Notes: generated from the sequence alone by a model not told the origin. A DNA stretch of 64,000 nucleotides from Myxocyprinus asiaticus (GCF_019703515.2 NC_059356.1:22449197-22513196); one strand, 5' to 3'; positions 41,301-64,000 are shown, numbered from the stretch's first letter. Translations and numbers: made by a program.

Positions 41301-44300
41301 TGTTGATGGTGATGATTCCGAGCATGTCAAGCTGCTAACGGTAGCATGACAGCCAGCTACCTCGCTGCTGGACAAATCACTATCAGATTTTGCATCCACA
41401 ACCTTAGTCGGTGTTTTTTTTTTTTTAAACATACCTACTTCAATTAATGTTTTAAACAAAAAGAGAGCTAACAACACGGCACTTTTGATTAACTCTCACA
41501 TGTTAATGAGCTCAACGACGTGATTGGTCACAACGTTTGACCCATGACGTGTTTGTTTAAAAGGTAACCATAATTATTAAGCACTAAAGAACATATTAAA
41601 TGTAACACATATTTATTCATCACATTAAAGGACACAAATATTTCATTTTGGGGATTTTTTATAGTGATCATTTTGTATTTGTTAGTGTTAATTGAAATCA
41701 CAAATAGGGGGGCACCAGACGATTCACGCTCTCCCATCTCCCCCTCTGACACCTGGCCTGTTGTCACTGAAACAGCTTCTCTATTTTGAAAACAGCTGAA
41801 CTACAGTTGAAATCTAGGTAATAAATTTAGTTATTAGCTTTACTGCTTTTAGTTACTGCTTAGTAGTATTACATATGAGAAGACAAAAGTATTCTTTCTC
41901 ATTGTGGTTGTATATCTGTGTTAGTGCATGTATTTGATTATGCATGTGCAAATGTTTTTGTCCCCTGTAGGAAAGCTATTTGTTCGACACAACAGTAGGC
42001 AGCTGAGCAGGATTTATCCATCAGGCCAGAGGCTACAGTCCTCCAACTATGACCCACATGACATGTGGAACGCCGGTTGCCAGATGGGTAAGCTCACTGA
42101 CCATTCTGTCAGACACCTTGATCTATAAGTATTGTATTAAATGCTTTTAGCATTTTGTTGAGGTTAGCAGATATGTAATAATTAAATAATCAAAGCAAAT
42201 AGTCATTCTTTTGATTCTTAAGCCATTTCATTTTGCTTCATTCTTCTCTCTATTTTCCAGTGGCTCTGAACTTCCAGACACCAGGAGAGCAGATGGATCT
42301 GAACCAGGGACGCTTTCTGACCAATGGGCGCTGTGGATATGTGCTCAAACCTGATTTCCTGTGTCAGCCTAAGTCCAACTTTGACCCTGAGAACACAGGT
42401 GGAGGGCCAGGACATACACCTACACAACTTACCGTACGGGTTAGCAAAACCTCCTCTTCTATCTGTGCAGTGGCGAATCTAGGATCTTATGACCCCAGTG
42501 CAAAAATACTTAACCCGGTAGCTGTGAAAGCACGGGGCTGTCTACACCAAGGTCTACACCCCTTTTAGCATTAAATAATTAAGTAATCTGTACAAAACAA
42601 GCATAAAAAGATTTTCCAAGAATCCTTGCGGTATAGTACCAAAAATACACAGAACAAAAAATAATAAATATTGCTCAGTTTCTCCTGTGCATTTCAAATA
42701 CTTTTTACTGTATGTGAGGTTCATTTAGTTTCTCCCACAGGTGATCTCAGCCCAGCAACTTCCTAAAATAAACACTGACAAGCCCAACTCCATTGTGGAC
42801 CCGCAGGTCTGGGTGGAGATCCATGGAGTTTCCATTGATAAGGCTCGTGCCAAAACCCAGCGCATTGACAACAATGGTAAGGCCATTGAGATGTCTGACT
42901 TGCATTGCACTGTGCATTGTGCTTGGACCGTGATTACAGTCTCTACTCTAATATTAGGCATGATCTATTGGTTGTGTAATCAATTTTAATCCATTGAACA
43001 GCCATAGTGTAACTGGGGGTGTTTAATACATTGTAGTGTCATATACTATTGTATAATTTGTTAGATCTGCAAAGACAAACTCCCCAGTGTGTGATAGAAA
43101 TTTTAGAAGTGGTTGTTGTAGCATTATTTACATTGCTTACAATGTTCTGTTTTATTAATTTAACCCTTTTAGTAGAGTGATCAAATTTTTTAAATCTCAA
43201 GAAGGAAATTAAGATACTTAATCACAGCGTTGTAGCGGAAACCCGTGCATATTCACATTTTTCACATTATCGGTATTATCATGAGTAAACTGGGGCGTCT
43301 GGTTACCCTACCTGTGTTGCATTAATATTCTTGACATGCTTCATTCAACAAGTTACACTGTATTTGATTCAAAATGCTTCTGACTTGATTCAAATGAACA
43401 GCCTTTTTTTTTTTTTTCAGAGCAGATTCCACCAGGTTAAAGGTTGCCTATAAAGTTTGGATCATGACTGTGTGTATGTGTGTGTGTGTGTGTGTGTGCG
43501 CGCGCGCGCGCGCGCGCGTGCGCGTGTGTGTGTCTCTCACTGCAGGTTTTAACCCACGCTGGGATTGCACTCTGAGCTTTCAGTTACAGGTGCCTGAACT
43601 GGCCTTGGTGCGGTTTATGGTGGAAGATCACGATCACACTAGCAAGAACGATTTTATAGGCCAGTTTACACTGCCCTTCACCAGCCTACGAACAGGTAAA
43701 TGTGTGTGTGGGTGCGAGTTTGGTTTATACTTACAGAAAGATGTTGTTTTATAAGACAAGAAGACGATTGTATACAGTATATATACTGTATGCTTTCCTG
43801 TTGAAGATATCAGTGTCTTAGTTTATTTTACAACACTGCTTACCAACTGTATGGATGTATACTGTTAATTGTATACCGTATATCACCCACTAAATGCTGT
43901 TCAAAGAAGTATAACATACATTGTTCTGGGCAAAATAATGGAAATATTGAGCAATGTTTTAATGTCCAGGACATTAAAGAACAGGACCAAGCTTTGCCTT
44001 AAAAACAGCTTCAGTCCTTCTTGGAATGCTGTCTATCTGTCTGTCTGTCTGTCTGTCTCTCTATTGTTCTAGTCTTTCTTTCTTTCTTTGTCTCTTTCTT
44101 TAATATAAAAATCACATACCAAACTAATGACCTTTGCAGCTGCATTTGTAAGAAAATTGAAGTTAAACACCTCTTATGTGAGATTGATTATGTGATATTG
44201 ATTTTATTTTTAACCATTTTTTCAGATATGTTACATGTTTTTATGATCCTCCAGGTTATCGTCATGTTCACCTGCTTAAAGCAGATGGCTCAAGTCTGTC

Positions 44301-44385
44301 TCCTGCGACTCTTTTCATCCATGTCAAGGTGATACGGCGAGGATTTCATATTAAAACAGTTTCTGAGCGTATGGGCAAGGCCTGA
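13141..44385 (+). CDS. plcd3: 1-phosphatidylinositol 4,5-bisphosphate phosphodiesterase delta-3-like (5'-partial, 14 exons)
   Basis: Phospholipase C delta hydrolyses membrane PIP2 to IP3 and diacylglycerol in a Ca2+-dependent way. Exons: 13141-13308, 25191-25419, 26212-26341, 29101-29326, 30633-30834, 31359-31503, 31960-32112, 36024-36179, 36787-36940, 41971-42087, 42261-42439, 42741-42876, 43546-43695, 44255-44385. They join in frame to 757 residues. Visible domain order: PH (about 1-130), EF-hands (135-250), X barrel half with [25 protein letters not shown] and SLENHC (255-420), acidic/Gly-rich linker (420-470), Y half with [13 protein letters not shown] (470-620), and C2 (620-745). The delta-3 call rests on the EF-hand region (KLDHW, IEEF-x-REL, RRPEL, YELN) and on the neighbouring nmt1. 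Delta-1 or delta-4 is less likely, and the a/b paralogue is undecided. The first coding exon is not visible: the first exon here starts with the last two bases of a codon. The C-terminus runs about 14 residues past the usual family end. Confidence 0.88.
13309..16302. other. plcd3 intron, mostly unremarkable
   Basis: No gene. It holds the Harbinger-like MITE at 14084-14362 and a (GT)n tract at 16010-16044. The rest is AT-rich without recognised elements. Confidence 0.5.
14084..14362. mobile_element. Harbinger-like MITE with TAA target duplication
   Basis: It is 279 bp. The ends AGGCCTGGGTATACTTTGGT and AACCGAAGTATACTCGGGCCT are inverted. TAA flanks both sides (14081-14083 and 14363-14365), the 3-bp duplication typical of PIF/Harbinger. 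No coding capacity. Confidence 0.75.
16303..16920 (-). repeat. LTR-like segment on the minus strand, split by a LINE
   Basis: On the minus strand the sequence ends with an AATAAAGTTATTTTAG polyadenylation-type region then CCCTCTGACA. The matching other end, TGTCAGGATCC, is at 20134-20124 on the minus strand, beyond the LINE. The interior has repeated GCACATGGCA motifs. I saw no clear target duplication. It is an ERV/LTR-type long terminal repeat by appearance. Confidence 0.45.
16922..20092 (+). mobile_element. L2-type LINE, defective
   Basis: The endonuclease part (about 17280-17960) carries [30 protein letters not shown] and [15 protein letters not shown]. The reverse transcriptase part (about 18540-19480) carries [44 protein letters not shown] and [17 protein letters not shown]. 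The catalytic FADD is FADE here. Several frameshifts separate the pieces, and part of the RT fingers is deleted near 18670. The 3' end is GTGACAATAAAAGTGATTTG. Inserted in the plcd3 intron, sense orientation. Confidence 0.8.
18678..19484 (+). pseudogene. L2 reverse transcriptase fragment (268 codons)
   Basis: This is the longest open piece of the LINE. RT palm motifs are in order: [26 protein letters not shown] (third catalytic Asp replaced by Glu), [10 protein letters not shown], then the thumb and C-terminal [17 protein letters not shown]. It lacks the first RT motifs, so it is inactive. Confidence 0.75.
20135..21572. other. plcd3 intron, no recognised element
   Basis: AT-rich non-coding sequence. 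No convincing frame or repeat ends seen. Confidence 0.4.
21581..22234. mobile_element. hAT MITE with perfect 8-bp target duplication
   Basis: The ends are TAGGGTTGCCACGGTG and an inverted, diverged CATGGCAAGTCTA. GTGGGCAG occurs on both sides (21573-21580 and 22235-22242). Eight-base duplications are the hAT hallmark. No coding sequence. Confidence 0.8.
22447..23236. mobile_element. hAT MITE (CAGGGTTGGG ends)
   Basis: It is 790 bp. The left end is CAGGGTTGGGAGGGTTAC and the right end the inverse of CAGGGTTGGGGAGTAAC. Flanks CAAATAGT (22439-22446) and CAAATAGC (23237-23244) match at 7 of 8 bases. No coding sequence. Confidence 0.8.
23255..24425 (+). pseudogene. 3' end of an L2/CR1-type LINE
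   Basis: It encodes in pieces [20 protein letters not shown] and APAYLQS (23540-23650), then VPTQRGTKS and [13 protein letters not shown] (23680-23760) in the next frame: the conserved C-terminal tail of L2-like ORF2. It ends with GCTTTGGATAAAAGCATCTA at about 24385. The 5' part is missing, as is usual for truncated LINE copies. Confidence 0.65.
24426..25190. other. plcd3 intron, no recognised element
   Basis: It leads to the exon acceptor. A TTTTG-repeat tract is at about 25030-25065. Confidence 0.4.
25191..25419 (+). CDS. plcd3: plcd3 visible exon 2: rest of PH domain
   Basis: The acceptor is TTTCTCTCAG at 25181-25190. The exon encodes [19 protein letters not shown], then [18 protein letters not shown] and [17 protein letters not shown], the C-terminal PH strands and helix, then the MSQKEKLD linker to the EF-hands. 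It ends at CA of a His codon. The following intron starts ATATCCTTAT instead of GT: a U12-type AT-AC donor. Reading through to the next GT would give KLDQYPYG, which does not fit the family. Confidence 0.88.
25420..26211 (+). other. U12-type (minor spliceosome) AT-AC intron of plcd3
   Basis: The donor ATATCCTT (25420-25427) is the exact U12-type AT-AC 5' splice consensus. The 3' end is CACAC|TTGG with AC at 26210-26211. A branch-site-like TTCCCTAAT sits at about 26194-26202, close to the U12 consensus TTCCTTRAY and about ten bases from the acceptor. Splicing here gives KLD-H-W-I-R-G-Y-L, matching the conserved LDHW of delta-3 enzymes, and keeps frame. No GT-AG alternative does this. The 792-bp intron otherwise shows only AT-rich sequence. 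Confidence 0.87.
26212..26341 (+). CDS. plcd3: plcd3 visible exon 3: first EF-hand
   Basis: The exon follows the AC acceptor and ends AAG|GTTTGT, frame 0. It encodes W-I-R-G-Y-L-R-C-A and the canonical EF-hand loop [12 protein letters not shown] (Asp1, Asn3, Asp5, Ser9, Glu12), then [20 protein letters not shown]. The loop has all the residues usually needed to coordinate Ca2+. Confidence 0.88.
26342..27764. other. plcd3 intron with AACCCTAAACC repeat and (GT)n
   Basis: About 26610-26655 repeats the CCCAAATCCAAACCCTAAACC style of the window start. (GT)n is at 27159-27211. No coding sequence. Confidence 0.5.
27765..28233. repeat. Cyprinid-type inverted-repeat MITE, left arm truncated
   Basis: The right arm from 27955 is the same sequence as 2515-2817 and 63000-63279, ending GGGTGGACTATCCCTTTAA. 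The short left arm includes GATGTGGGTGAGAC, inverse of GTTTCTCACCCACACC. Confidence 0.65.
28529..28862 (+). repeat. Solo LTR (334 bp)
   Basis: It starts TGTCGTGTATTCCCTG and ends CTGCCTCATTACA, giving TG...CA ends. The flanks are GCTCC (28524-28528) and GCTCT (28863-28867), a 5-bp duplication with one change. A GTATTTAAG TATA-like motif (about 28687) and TTATTAAATC (ATTAAA poly-A type) fit U3-R-U5 order on the + strand. Confidence 0.65.
29101..29326 (+). CDS. plcd3: plcd3 visible exon 4: second EF-hand and EF-lobe
   Basis: The acceptor is TTCTCTGTAG (29091-29100) and the donor GGG|GTACAC. The exon begins [14 protein letters not shown], a second canonical EF-hand loop, then [15 protein letters not shown] and a helical EF-3/4-like segment ending IHTYELNDW. 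The RRPEL and YELN motifs are closest to PLC delta-3. Confidence 0.88.
29327..30632. other. plcd3 intron with ATT-rich tract
   Basis: An imperfect (ATT)n region spans about 29690-29822. No gene or element ends recognised. Confidence 0.45.
30633..30834 (+). CDS. plcd3: plcd3 visible exon 5: start of catalytic X domain
   Basis: The acceptor is GTGTCCTTCAG and the donor CAG|GTACAG. The exon encodes [21 protein letters not shown] and SSSHNTYL. The His and Asn of SSSHNTYL are the first catalytic His and a Ca2+ ligand in PLC-delta enzymes. It ends in STEPYIR with the Arg codon split. Confidence 0.9.
30953..31262. repeat. Cyprinid-type inverted-repeat MITE, subfamily 2
   Basis: The left arm CACCCAAAAATGAAAATCTG and right arm ATTTTCATTTTTAGGTG are inverted, as are CATGTTGTTCCAAACCTGT and GTGTTTGGAACAACATAAG. 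Non-coding. Confidence 0.65.
31359..31503 (+). CDS. plcd3: plcd3 visible exon 6: X-domain core
   Basis: The acceptor is GTGTTTAG and the donor AAG|GTGCAG. The exon encodes [16 protein letters not shown], with the Ca2+-binding Glu and Asp, then [17 protein letters not shown] with the second catalytic His, and a helix ending YAFK. Confidence 0.9.
31960..32112 (+). CDS. plcd3: plcd3 visible exon 7: end of X domain
   Basis: The acceptor is CTCTCTGCAG and the donor GAG|GTCATA. The exon encodes [16 protein letters not shown], with the Ca2+-ligand Glu of SLENHC, then [14 protein letters not shown] and LPSPE. A (TA)n array begins about 65 bp past the donor. Confidence 0.9.
32176..32245. repeat. (TA)n microsatellite
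   Basis: About 70 bp of TA ends at the insertion point of the adjacent Tc1 element; another (TA)n (33854-33895) flanks its other side. Confidence 0.95.
32246..33853 (+). mobile_element. Nearly intact Tc1 transposon with long IR/DR ends
   Basis: It is 1608 bp flanked by TA. The terminal repeats are about 212 bp and almost identical. Outer and inner copies of GTGTGAAAAAGTGTTTGCCC mark each end (32250 and 32438 on the left, inverse on the right), the IR/DR plan. One transposase gene lies between them on the + strand with a single frameshift. The high end-to-end identity suggests a fairly recent insertion. It sits in a plcd3 intron, sense orientation. Confidence 0.9.
32624..33636 (+). pseudogene. 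Tc1 transposase, DD34E, one frameshift
   Basis: The first frame starts [18 protein letters not shown] and gives the first helix-turn-helix ([18 protein letters not shown]) up to WRKHGT. The reading frame then shifts near 32772, where family members have a few extra residues, so a small deletion is likely. The second frame runs to SY-stop (TAG 33634-33636). Catalytic residues are present: Asp in LWTDETK (33070), Asp in QQDNYPKH (33343) and Glu in LNPIEMLW (33448), with 34 residues between the last two. Apart from the frameshift no stop is seen; the protein would be about 340 residues. Confidence 0.85.
33896..34423. mobile_element. Deleted Tc1-like element (MITE-sized)
   Basis: It is 528 bp between TA dinucleotides. 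The right end read inward is CACACTACCAGTCAAAAGTT; the left end CACACACTACCGTGTGTAAT is a diverged copy. A transposase C-terminal fragment remains at about 34155-34255. (TA)n runs flank both sides. Confidence 0.65.
34424..34482. repeat. (TA)n microsatellite
   Basis: About 58 bp of TA directly after the Tc1-like element. Confidence 0.9.
34822..35440. repeat. Dispersed repeat unit, copy 1
   Basis: It runs from ACAAAACTGGATTCAAGTGC to CATGCAGCAC and is repeated at 40258-40933 with small indels. Shared internal blocks include AAGCCCTTTCCCACCTACAG and GGAACGGGACACCCATGGAG. Non-coding. Confidence 0.8.
36024..36179 (+). CDS. plcd3: plcd3 visible exon 8: X-Y linker
   Basis: The acceptor is CATACTGTAG and the donor AAG|GTGAAT; 52 whole codons. 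The exon encodes [13 protein letters not shown], whose Lys residues contact the PIP2 phosphates in this family, then a variable Ser/Gly/Lys-rich linker with a GGGG run from a G-rich tract near 36133. X-Y linkers are normally poorly conserved and autoinhibitory. Confidence 0.87.
36787..36940 (+). CDS. plcd3: plcd3 visible exon 9: start of Y domain
   Basis: The acceptor is CCCTCCACAG and the donor CAG|GTGAGA. The exon encodes [18 protein letters not shown] and [16 protein letters not shown], the opening of the Y half of the TIM barrel. Confidence 0.88.
36941..37303. other. plcd3 intron, no recognised element
   Basis: Short AT-rich stretch before the hAT relic. Confidence 0.4.
37304..37650 (-). 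pseudogene. hAT (ZMYM1-like) transposase fragment, central part
   Basis: On the minus strand: [76 protein letters not shown]. This is the catalytic-core region of hAT transposases of the zinc-finger-MYM type. It continues at 39684 on the other side of the solo LTR. Confidence 0.75.
37655..39679 (-). repeat. Solo LTR of an endogenous retrovirus-like element (2.0 kb)
   Basis: The ends are TGTAGGGC (37655) and GCCCAACA (39679), i.e. TG...CA in either orientation. CAAC flanks both sides (37651-37654, 39680-39683), a 4-bp target duplication. On the minus strand an AATAAACTTTG poly-A-type signal is at about 38207, giving minus orientation. It contains (GT)n at 38345-38380, GA repeats near 38632-38646, and several AT-rich tandem blocks with ATTATCAAAGATAATTATTA at 37830-38040. 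No gag, pol or env was seen. Classification as a retroviral LTR is inference. Confidence 0.6.
39835..40252. repeat. Direct repeat copy A (hAT N-terminal region)
   Basis: It runs CATGTGAATTATGCTTGAG to GCATGACAGCCAG, 418 bp. Same sequence as 40942-41356 with scattered differences. Confidence 0.85.
40258..40933. repeat. Dispersed repeat unit, copy 2
   Basis: Copy of 34822-35440, lying between the two direct repeats of the hAT region. Confidence 0.8.
40942..41356. repeat. Direct repeat copy B (hAT N-terminal region)
   Basis: 415-bp partner of 39835-40252. Only this copy continues into the transposase N-terminus. Confidence 0.85.
41971..42087 (+). CDS. plcd3: plcd3 visible exon 10: Y domain
   Basis: The acceptor is TCCCCTGTAG and the donor TGG|GTAAGC. 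The exon encodes [18 protein letters not shown], with the Arg of RIYP that contacts substrate, then [16 protein letters not shown]. The intron before it (36941-41970) is filled by hAT and LTR remnants. Confidence 0.9.
42261..42439 (+). CDS. plcd3: plcd3 visible exon 11: end of Y domain
   Basis: The acceptor is CTATTTTCCAG and the donor CGG|GTTAGC. The exon encodes [19 protein letters not shown] and [13 protein letters not shown], the Y-box end, and then the linker into C2. Confidence 0.9.
42741..42876 (+). CDS. plcd3: plcd3 visible exon 12: start of C2 domain
   Basis: The acceptor is TCTCCCACAG and the donor ATG|GTAAGG. The exon encodes [20 protein letters not shown] and VWVEIHGV, the first C2 strands with a Ca2+-loop Asp. 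Confidence 0.9.
43471..43535. repeat. (GT)n(CG)n alternating purine-pyrimidine tract
   Basis: About 65 bp of uninterrupted GT then CG/GC alternation. It ends about ten bases before the acceptor of visible exon 13. Such tracts readily form Z-DNA. Confidence 0.9.
43546..43695 (+). CDS. plcd3: plcd3 visible exon 13: C2 domain
   Basis: The acceptor is CTCTCACTGCAG directly after a (GT)n(CG)n tract; the donor is CAG|GTAAAT. The exon encodes [40 protein letters not shown] and [10 protein letters not shown], typical C2 strands and Asp-bearing loops. Confidence 0.9.
44255..44385 (+). CDS. plcd3: plcd3 last coding exon: end of C2 and stop
   Basis: The acceptor is GATCCTCCAG. The exon encodes [20 protein letters not shown] and IHVKV, the last C2 strand, then a basic tail [16 protein letters not shown] and TGA at 44383-44385. 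Human family members stop close to the last strand, so the tail looks like a lineage extension. Confidence 0.87.
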
Positions 44386-46066
44386 TTCAACATGATTCTT
44401 GGGAATGCTCATTTCTAAAAGTACCCTCCCAAAGGAAAAACCCCTGAACTAGGCTCTTTAGGTGCTTGAATTAATTTACTCTTCAGAACGAGATCACCTG
44501 AAAGAACAAGTCGTATCGGACTTACCAGGACACACATTGTCTCCAACAATCTGAAGAAAGTCAGTGTTTGTAAAGCTGTGGTTAACAGTGCATTTAGCTT
44601 TTTTATTGTCAATATTTGGTCATGTCTGCAGAGCAGAGCATCTGATCTTATCCATAGCATTTAAGTGTTATGGCAGAAGCTAAAGGTGTTATGAAGTCAT
44701 TATTGTTAGAAGCTACAAGTCAGTATTGTTTTTAATGTCTTTTTCCATAGAGACACAGATTTCAATGTCTCTGTGAGCCTTAAAATCAGAAATTTTAACA
44801 TGTTTTATGATCATTTAATGTTTTAATTAACTAAACTAAAACTTTATTCTGGAGATGCTGGACAAGATTTCAAATTTACAGTTTCCTTGTTATAGAAATT
44901 AACTGTCTATGTCTAGAGTATGTTTGTTTTAGAATTTGAATATTGTAATATTGTAGGTGGATTTGATGCGATCAACTGTGATAACAGGGTAAAAATGTGA
45001 TGTGGAGAAACAATATATTGAAAGCATGATAAGTACTGTATGTGGAAGGTATCGCAAGGGTTATGACTAAGTTTTTGTATGCAAGGATGTTTGTAATTGA
45101 TGTAGACACCATAGCATTTCAGCAGATTACTTATACAGTAAATAGAGAGAGTAATATATCTCAATATTTTATCTTTTTGTAATTACCATTAATGATGAAA
45201 TCAGTGTTTAACACAATATCTGAGACAGAGATTTTATCATTAAAGCTAAAAACATGCATTACACATGTGCAGTGTCCTAAGCTATCCAAATTTGGCAAAT
45301 TATACAACTTTTACATGACTTGTGCTGCTGTGTAGTCAACTATAGCCCTTTTCCCCTAGATGCACCTGTAACATTATAACATGTAGACAATCACCTTGAT
45401 TTCAGTTAAAGTGAAACTTGTAAAGGTTTTGTGTTTTCCCTGCCTGTTGTACTAGGCTTTGAAAATTAATATGTAAAATGTTATCAACTGCTTTTTTGCA
45501 GATTTTCTGTTCTCTTTGTAGAAAGAAGAAAGTTCTCTTACATCTTATGTTAATGTCTTACTCGTTATTCAGGACAGTGTTATTCGTGTGTGTGATTGTT
45601 TTTAAGGATTGTAAATGGACACAATTCATGTTTTTTTTAAAGAGTGTGTTTTGAATTAATTAATTATTAATCATATTAATATTAACTAGTATTGACATTT
45701 ACATGATCAAAACCAGACATTCATTGCAAGTCTGCATCCTCAGAACTGCCCTACTCCATTTCCTCACAGATCATGCCTAATAATACAAAAATGTAGTGCC
45801 TTATGCCTACAAATTATACCTAACTATTGTGCCCATTAATTACTTTTGCATGAATGCATGGGTGTAAAACAGACACACATTCCTGGACACGTTGGCTCTT
45901 CTGCCACAGCAAAACTGGATAAATAACCAAGTCTTTGGGGTATAACATATGCACATGCCTAATCAAGGTATCCTTAAGGGTACTGTTTTTTGTACCTCTA
46001 GTTAAAATTCATAACTTATTTCTGGGTACATAATTGTACCCTAAGGACCTATTGTGTAAAGGTACG

Positions 46067-46150
<84 letters not shown>

Positions 46151-46304
46151 TGTCCTTCTGGGAAAAAACTAAAACAAAATTTGTAAAGGGTACCAGCCCA
46201 GTGTCGTCTTTGTACCTTCCAATGCTTTCTTAACCTTGAAGCTTTCACTTAGGTTTGACTGCTCTGATTAAAGAGTTTCAAAGTGATTTGTTTAATAAAG
46301 TCCT
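44386..46304 (+). other. plcd3 3'UTR candidate and downstream sequence
   Basis: No second gene is seen. ATTAAA occurs near 45239 and AATAAA at 46294-46299; either could end the plcd3 transcript. A (TA)n array at 46068-46142 lies within a GGTACC-rich dispersed repeat (about 45970-46240). Confidence 0.35.
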
Positions 46305-46761
46305 TAAGGGGCCGTTGACACCGAATACATTTTTTGTGTCAATCTGCGTCTTTTCCTATTGTTTTTCTATGTAAACATGCTGGACGGACGTCTTTGACAC
46401 TATTTTATCAGCGTCTCAGTGTCTTTCTGTTTCTATGAGGGTAACACCCTGGCAACCTATGCCTTGCGTGAGTCTCATTCGCTGTTACTAAGGTTAGGTT
46501 TAGATTTCGTGGTAGGGTTAAAGTTAGGTTTAGGGGTAGGTGTAGGGTTTAGGACTCCAAATAAACACAGTGTTTGAACGTCGCATGCGGCTCTTGTGAG
46601 ATTTAAGGTAACCCAAGCAGCGTCTCGTGCAGGCGCGTCATGTTCTTTAGACTTCGTGTCAGGTAGAAAAAAAGAGAATCAACTTTTATAAGTGTGTCAC
46701 AAGACACCTGCGTTCTCTTATATGCGTGTTTTTTGTAGTGCTCAGTCTGAACGGCCGCTAA
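46305..46761. mobile_element. Miniature inverted-repeat element between plcd3 and nmt1
   Basis: The ends are inverted copies of roughly AAGGGGCCGTT / AACGGCCGCTAAG. The inside has no coding capacity but has a GTTAGGTTTAGGG-type stretch near 46500-46555. It is probably a non-autonomous DNA transposon; the superfamily is unclear. Confidence 0.5.
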
Positions 46762-46979
46762 GAATTTGATGTCTAAAATAACTTTTGTTAAAATTTCTTT
46801 GTAGAAGAACTCTGTCCCATTCGTGAATGAATATCCTCTGTATGACATTATATCAGTGTCTGCATAGCAATTTAGGAATCTAATAAGGCAGACTAACAAA
46901 TTACAACCAGATATTCAACATTATACTGCTATCACGTGGTCAACAAATTCACCAAAAACAGTGAAATTCATAACATGTC

Positions 46980-47124
46980 TAAAAATACTGGTTTTGAACA
47001 GTGTTGAAAACTGTCAGGGATAAACTACGAAAGAACTACAGAGAGCATCAGGCTTTGCGGCAGTGCGCCAATAGTTTTGTGGGGTTTGAGAGCGCAAGGC
47101 GACATCCTCACTTCCTGGTTAAAG

Positions 47125-47127
<3 letters not shown>
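46980..47127 (+). promoter_or_regulatory. nmt1 proximal promoter with CCAAT, ETS-like and TISU/YY1-like start
   Basis: A CCAAT box lies at 47068-47072. An ETS-like CTTCCTGG is at 47111-47118. The start codon sits in AAAGATGGCGGA, 10 of 12 bases of the TISU consensus SAASATGGCGGC, which also resembles the YY1 site. No TATA box is seen in this stretch. This fits a housekeeping promoter with a short 5'UTR. The transcription start is not determined. Confidence 0.5.
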
Positions 47128-63610
<16,483 letters not shown>

Positions 63611-64000
63611 CCCATTTCCACCATCCGTAACCTCTATCTCGCATGACAGCGAGGCCAAGTTATGACATCACGCACTGACCACCTGACAGATGCTACCAAT
63701 GGACTTCCTGCTTGAGGAAGAAGAATTCACCGCCCATTTTTACATTTGAACTATGACCTTTTGGACCTGCACTACTGCTGCCAAGCTGAGAGAGGATGTT
63801 TTCTTCTCTTTCCTCTCTCATTTCTCTCTTTCCCTCAGTCTTTTTCTTATTCTCTCTCTGCGCATGGACTTAAAGCCATTGTATTTACCATCAAGAGAGA
63901 TGAGGAATCGTAATCTGTTATGATTATTAATAATTGTGAGTGCACACACACTCATATATAACTACCAGATATACTCCCAGAACCCTAATGCATAAGTGTC
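63611..64000 (+). other. nmt1 3'UTR (open at window end)
   Basis: Pyrimidine-rich TCTCTTTCC repeats occur at 63800-63860. No AATAAA is seen before the window ends, so the polyadenylation site probably lies beyond 64000. Confidence 0.6.

Larger units (their letters stand above)
39684..41477 (-). pseudogene. hAT transposase relic, N-terminal part, duplicated
   Basis: Minus-strand pieces include [10 protein letters not shown] next to the LTR, then in two copies a TTF-type zinc-finger region ([27 protein letters not shown]-type Cys) with frameshifts. The N-terminal Ser-rich start is at 41477-41217. The relic is broken by a 0.69-kb insertion between two 415-bp copies. Confidence 0.6.

Noticed and set aside
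43464..43754. Start codon upstream of visible exon 13 (frame with [16 protein letters not shown])
   Set aside because: This is the GT/CG repeat translated. The exon is joined by splicing at 43546.

Overview
This is a window of teleost fish chromosome, most likely from a carp-like cyprinid. The evidence is intron-rich vertebrate genes with GT-AG splice sites, Sleeping-Beauty-type Tc1 transposons with IR/DR ends, a DIRS1-type retrotransposon, an L2-type LINE, many hAT and Harbinger miniature elements, and cyprinid-style inverted repeats of the 'AAAGGGATAGTTCACCC' family. The species call is inference from repeat style. There are no bacterial features, tRNAs, rRNAs or CRISPR arrays.

Two real protein-coding genes are present, both on the + strand and in tandem. 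The first is a delta-class phosphoinositide phospholipase C, best matched to plcd3: 14 coding exons from 13141 to 44385 encode 757 residues covering PH, EF-hands, catalytic X and Y, and C2. The first coding exon, with the start codon, was not found and is probably upstream of the window. The second is N-myristoyltransferase 1 (nmt1), complete in 12 exons from 47125 to 63610, 486 residues. Every exon junction keeps frame. One plcd3 intron (25420-26211) is a U12-type AT-AC intron. The genes are separated by about 2.7 kb holding the plcd3 3'UTR, a miniature transposon and the nmt1 promoter with a CCAAT box and a TISU/YY1-like start.

Layout: 1-5.9 kb is intergenic or upstream-intron sequence with simple and dispersed repeats. 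5.9-12.5 kb is a decayed DIRS1-like element (inverted terminal repeats, internal complementary region, tyrosine-recombinase and RT/RNase H remnants) invaded by two Tc1-like elements. 12.6-13.1 kb is a transposase remnant. 13.1-44.4 kb is plcd3, whose introns hold an LTR-like segment carrying an L2 LINE (16.3-20.1 kb), two hAT MITEs with 8-bp target duplications (21.6-23.2 kb), an L2-like 3' end (23.3-24.4 kb), a small solo LTR (28.5 kb), a nearly intact Tc1 transposon (32.2-33.9 kb), and a hAT transposase relic cut by a 2-kb solo LTR (37.3-41.5 kb). 44.4-47.1 kb is intergenic. 47.1-63.6 kb is nmt1, with a large GATA-type satellite and hairpin in intron 1, a 1.5-kb hAT element in intron 3, a Tc1 element in intron 6, and foldback elements in introns 7 and 11.

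The two host genes act in different pathways: PLC-delta cleaves PIP2 at membranes, and NMT1 attaches myristate to N-terminal glycines. Their proximity agrees with PLCD3-NMT1 linkage in other vertebrates. I see no new biological system. The more interesting items are the minor-class intron, the nested insertions that can be reconstructed from target-site duplications, and several long hairpin-forming repeats in introns.
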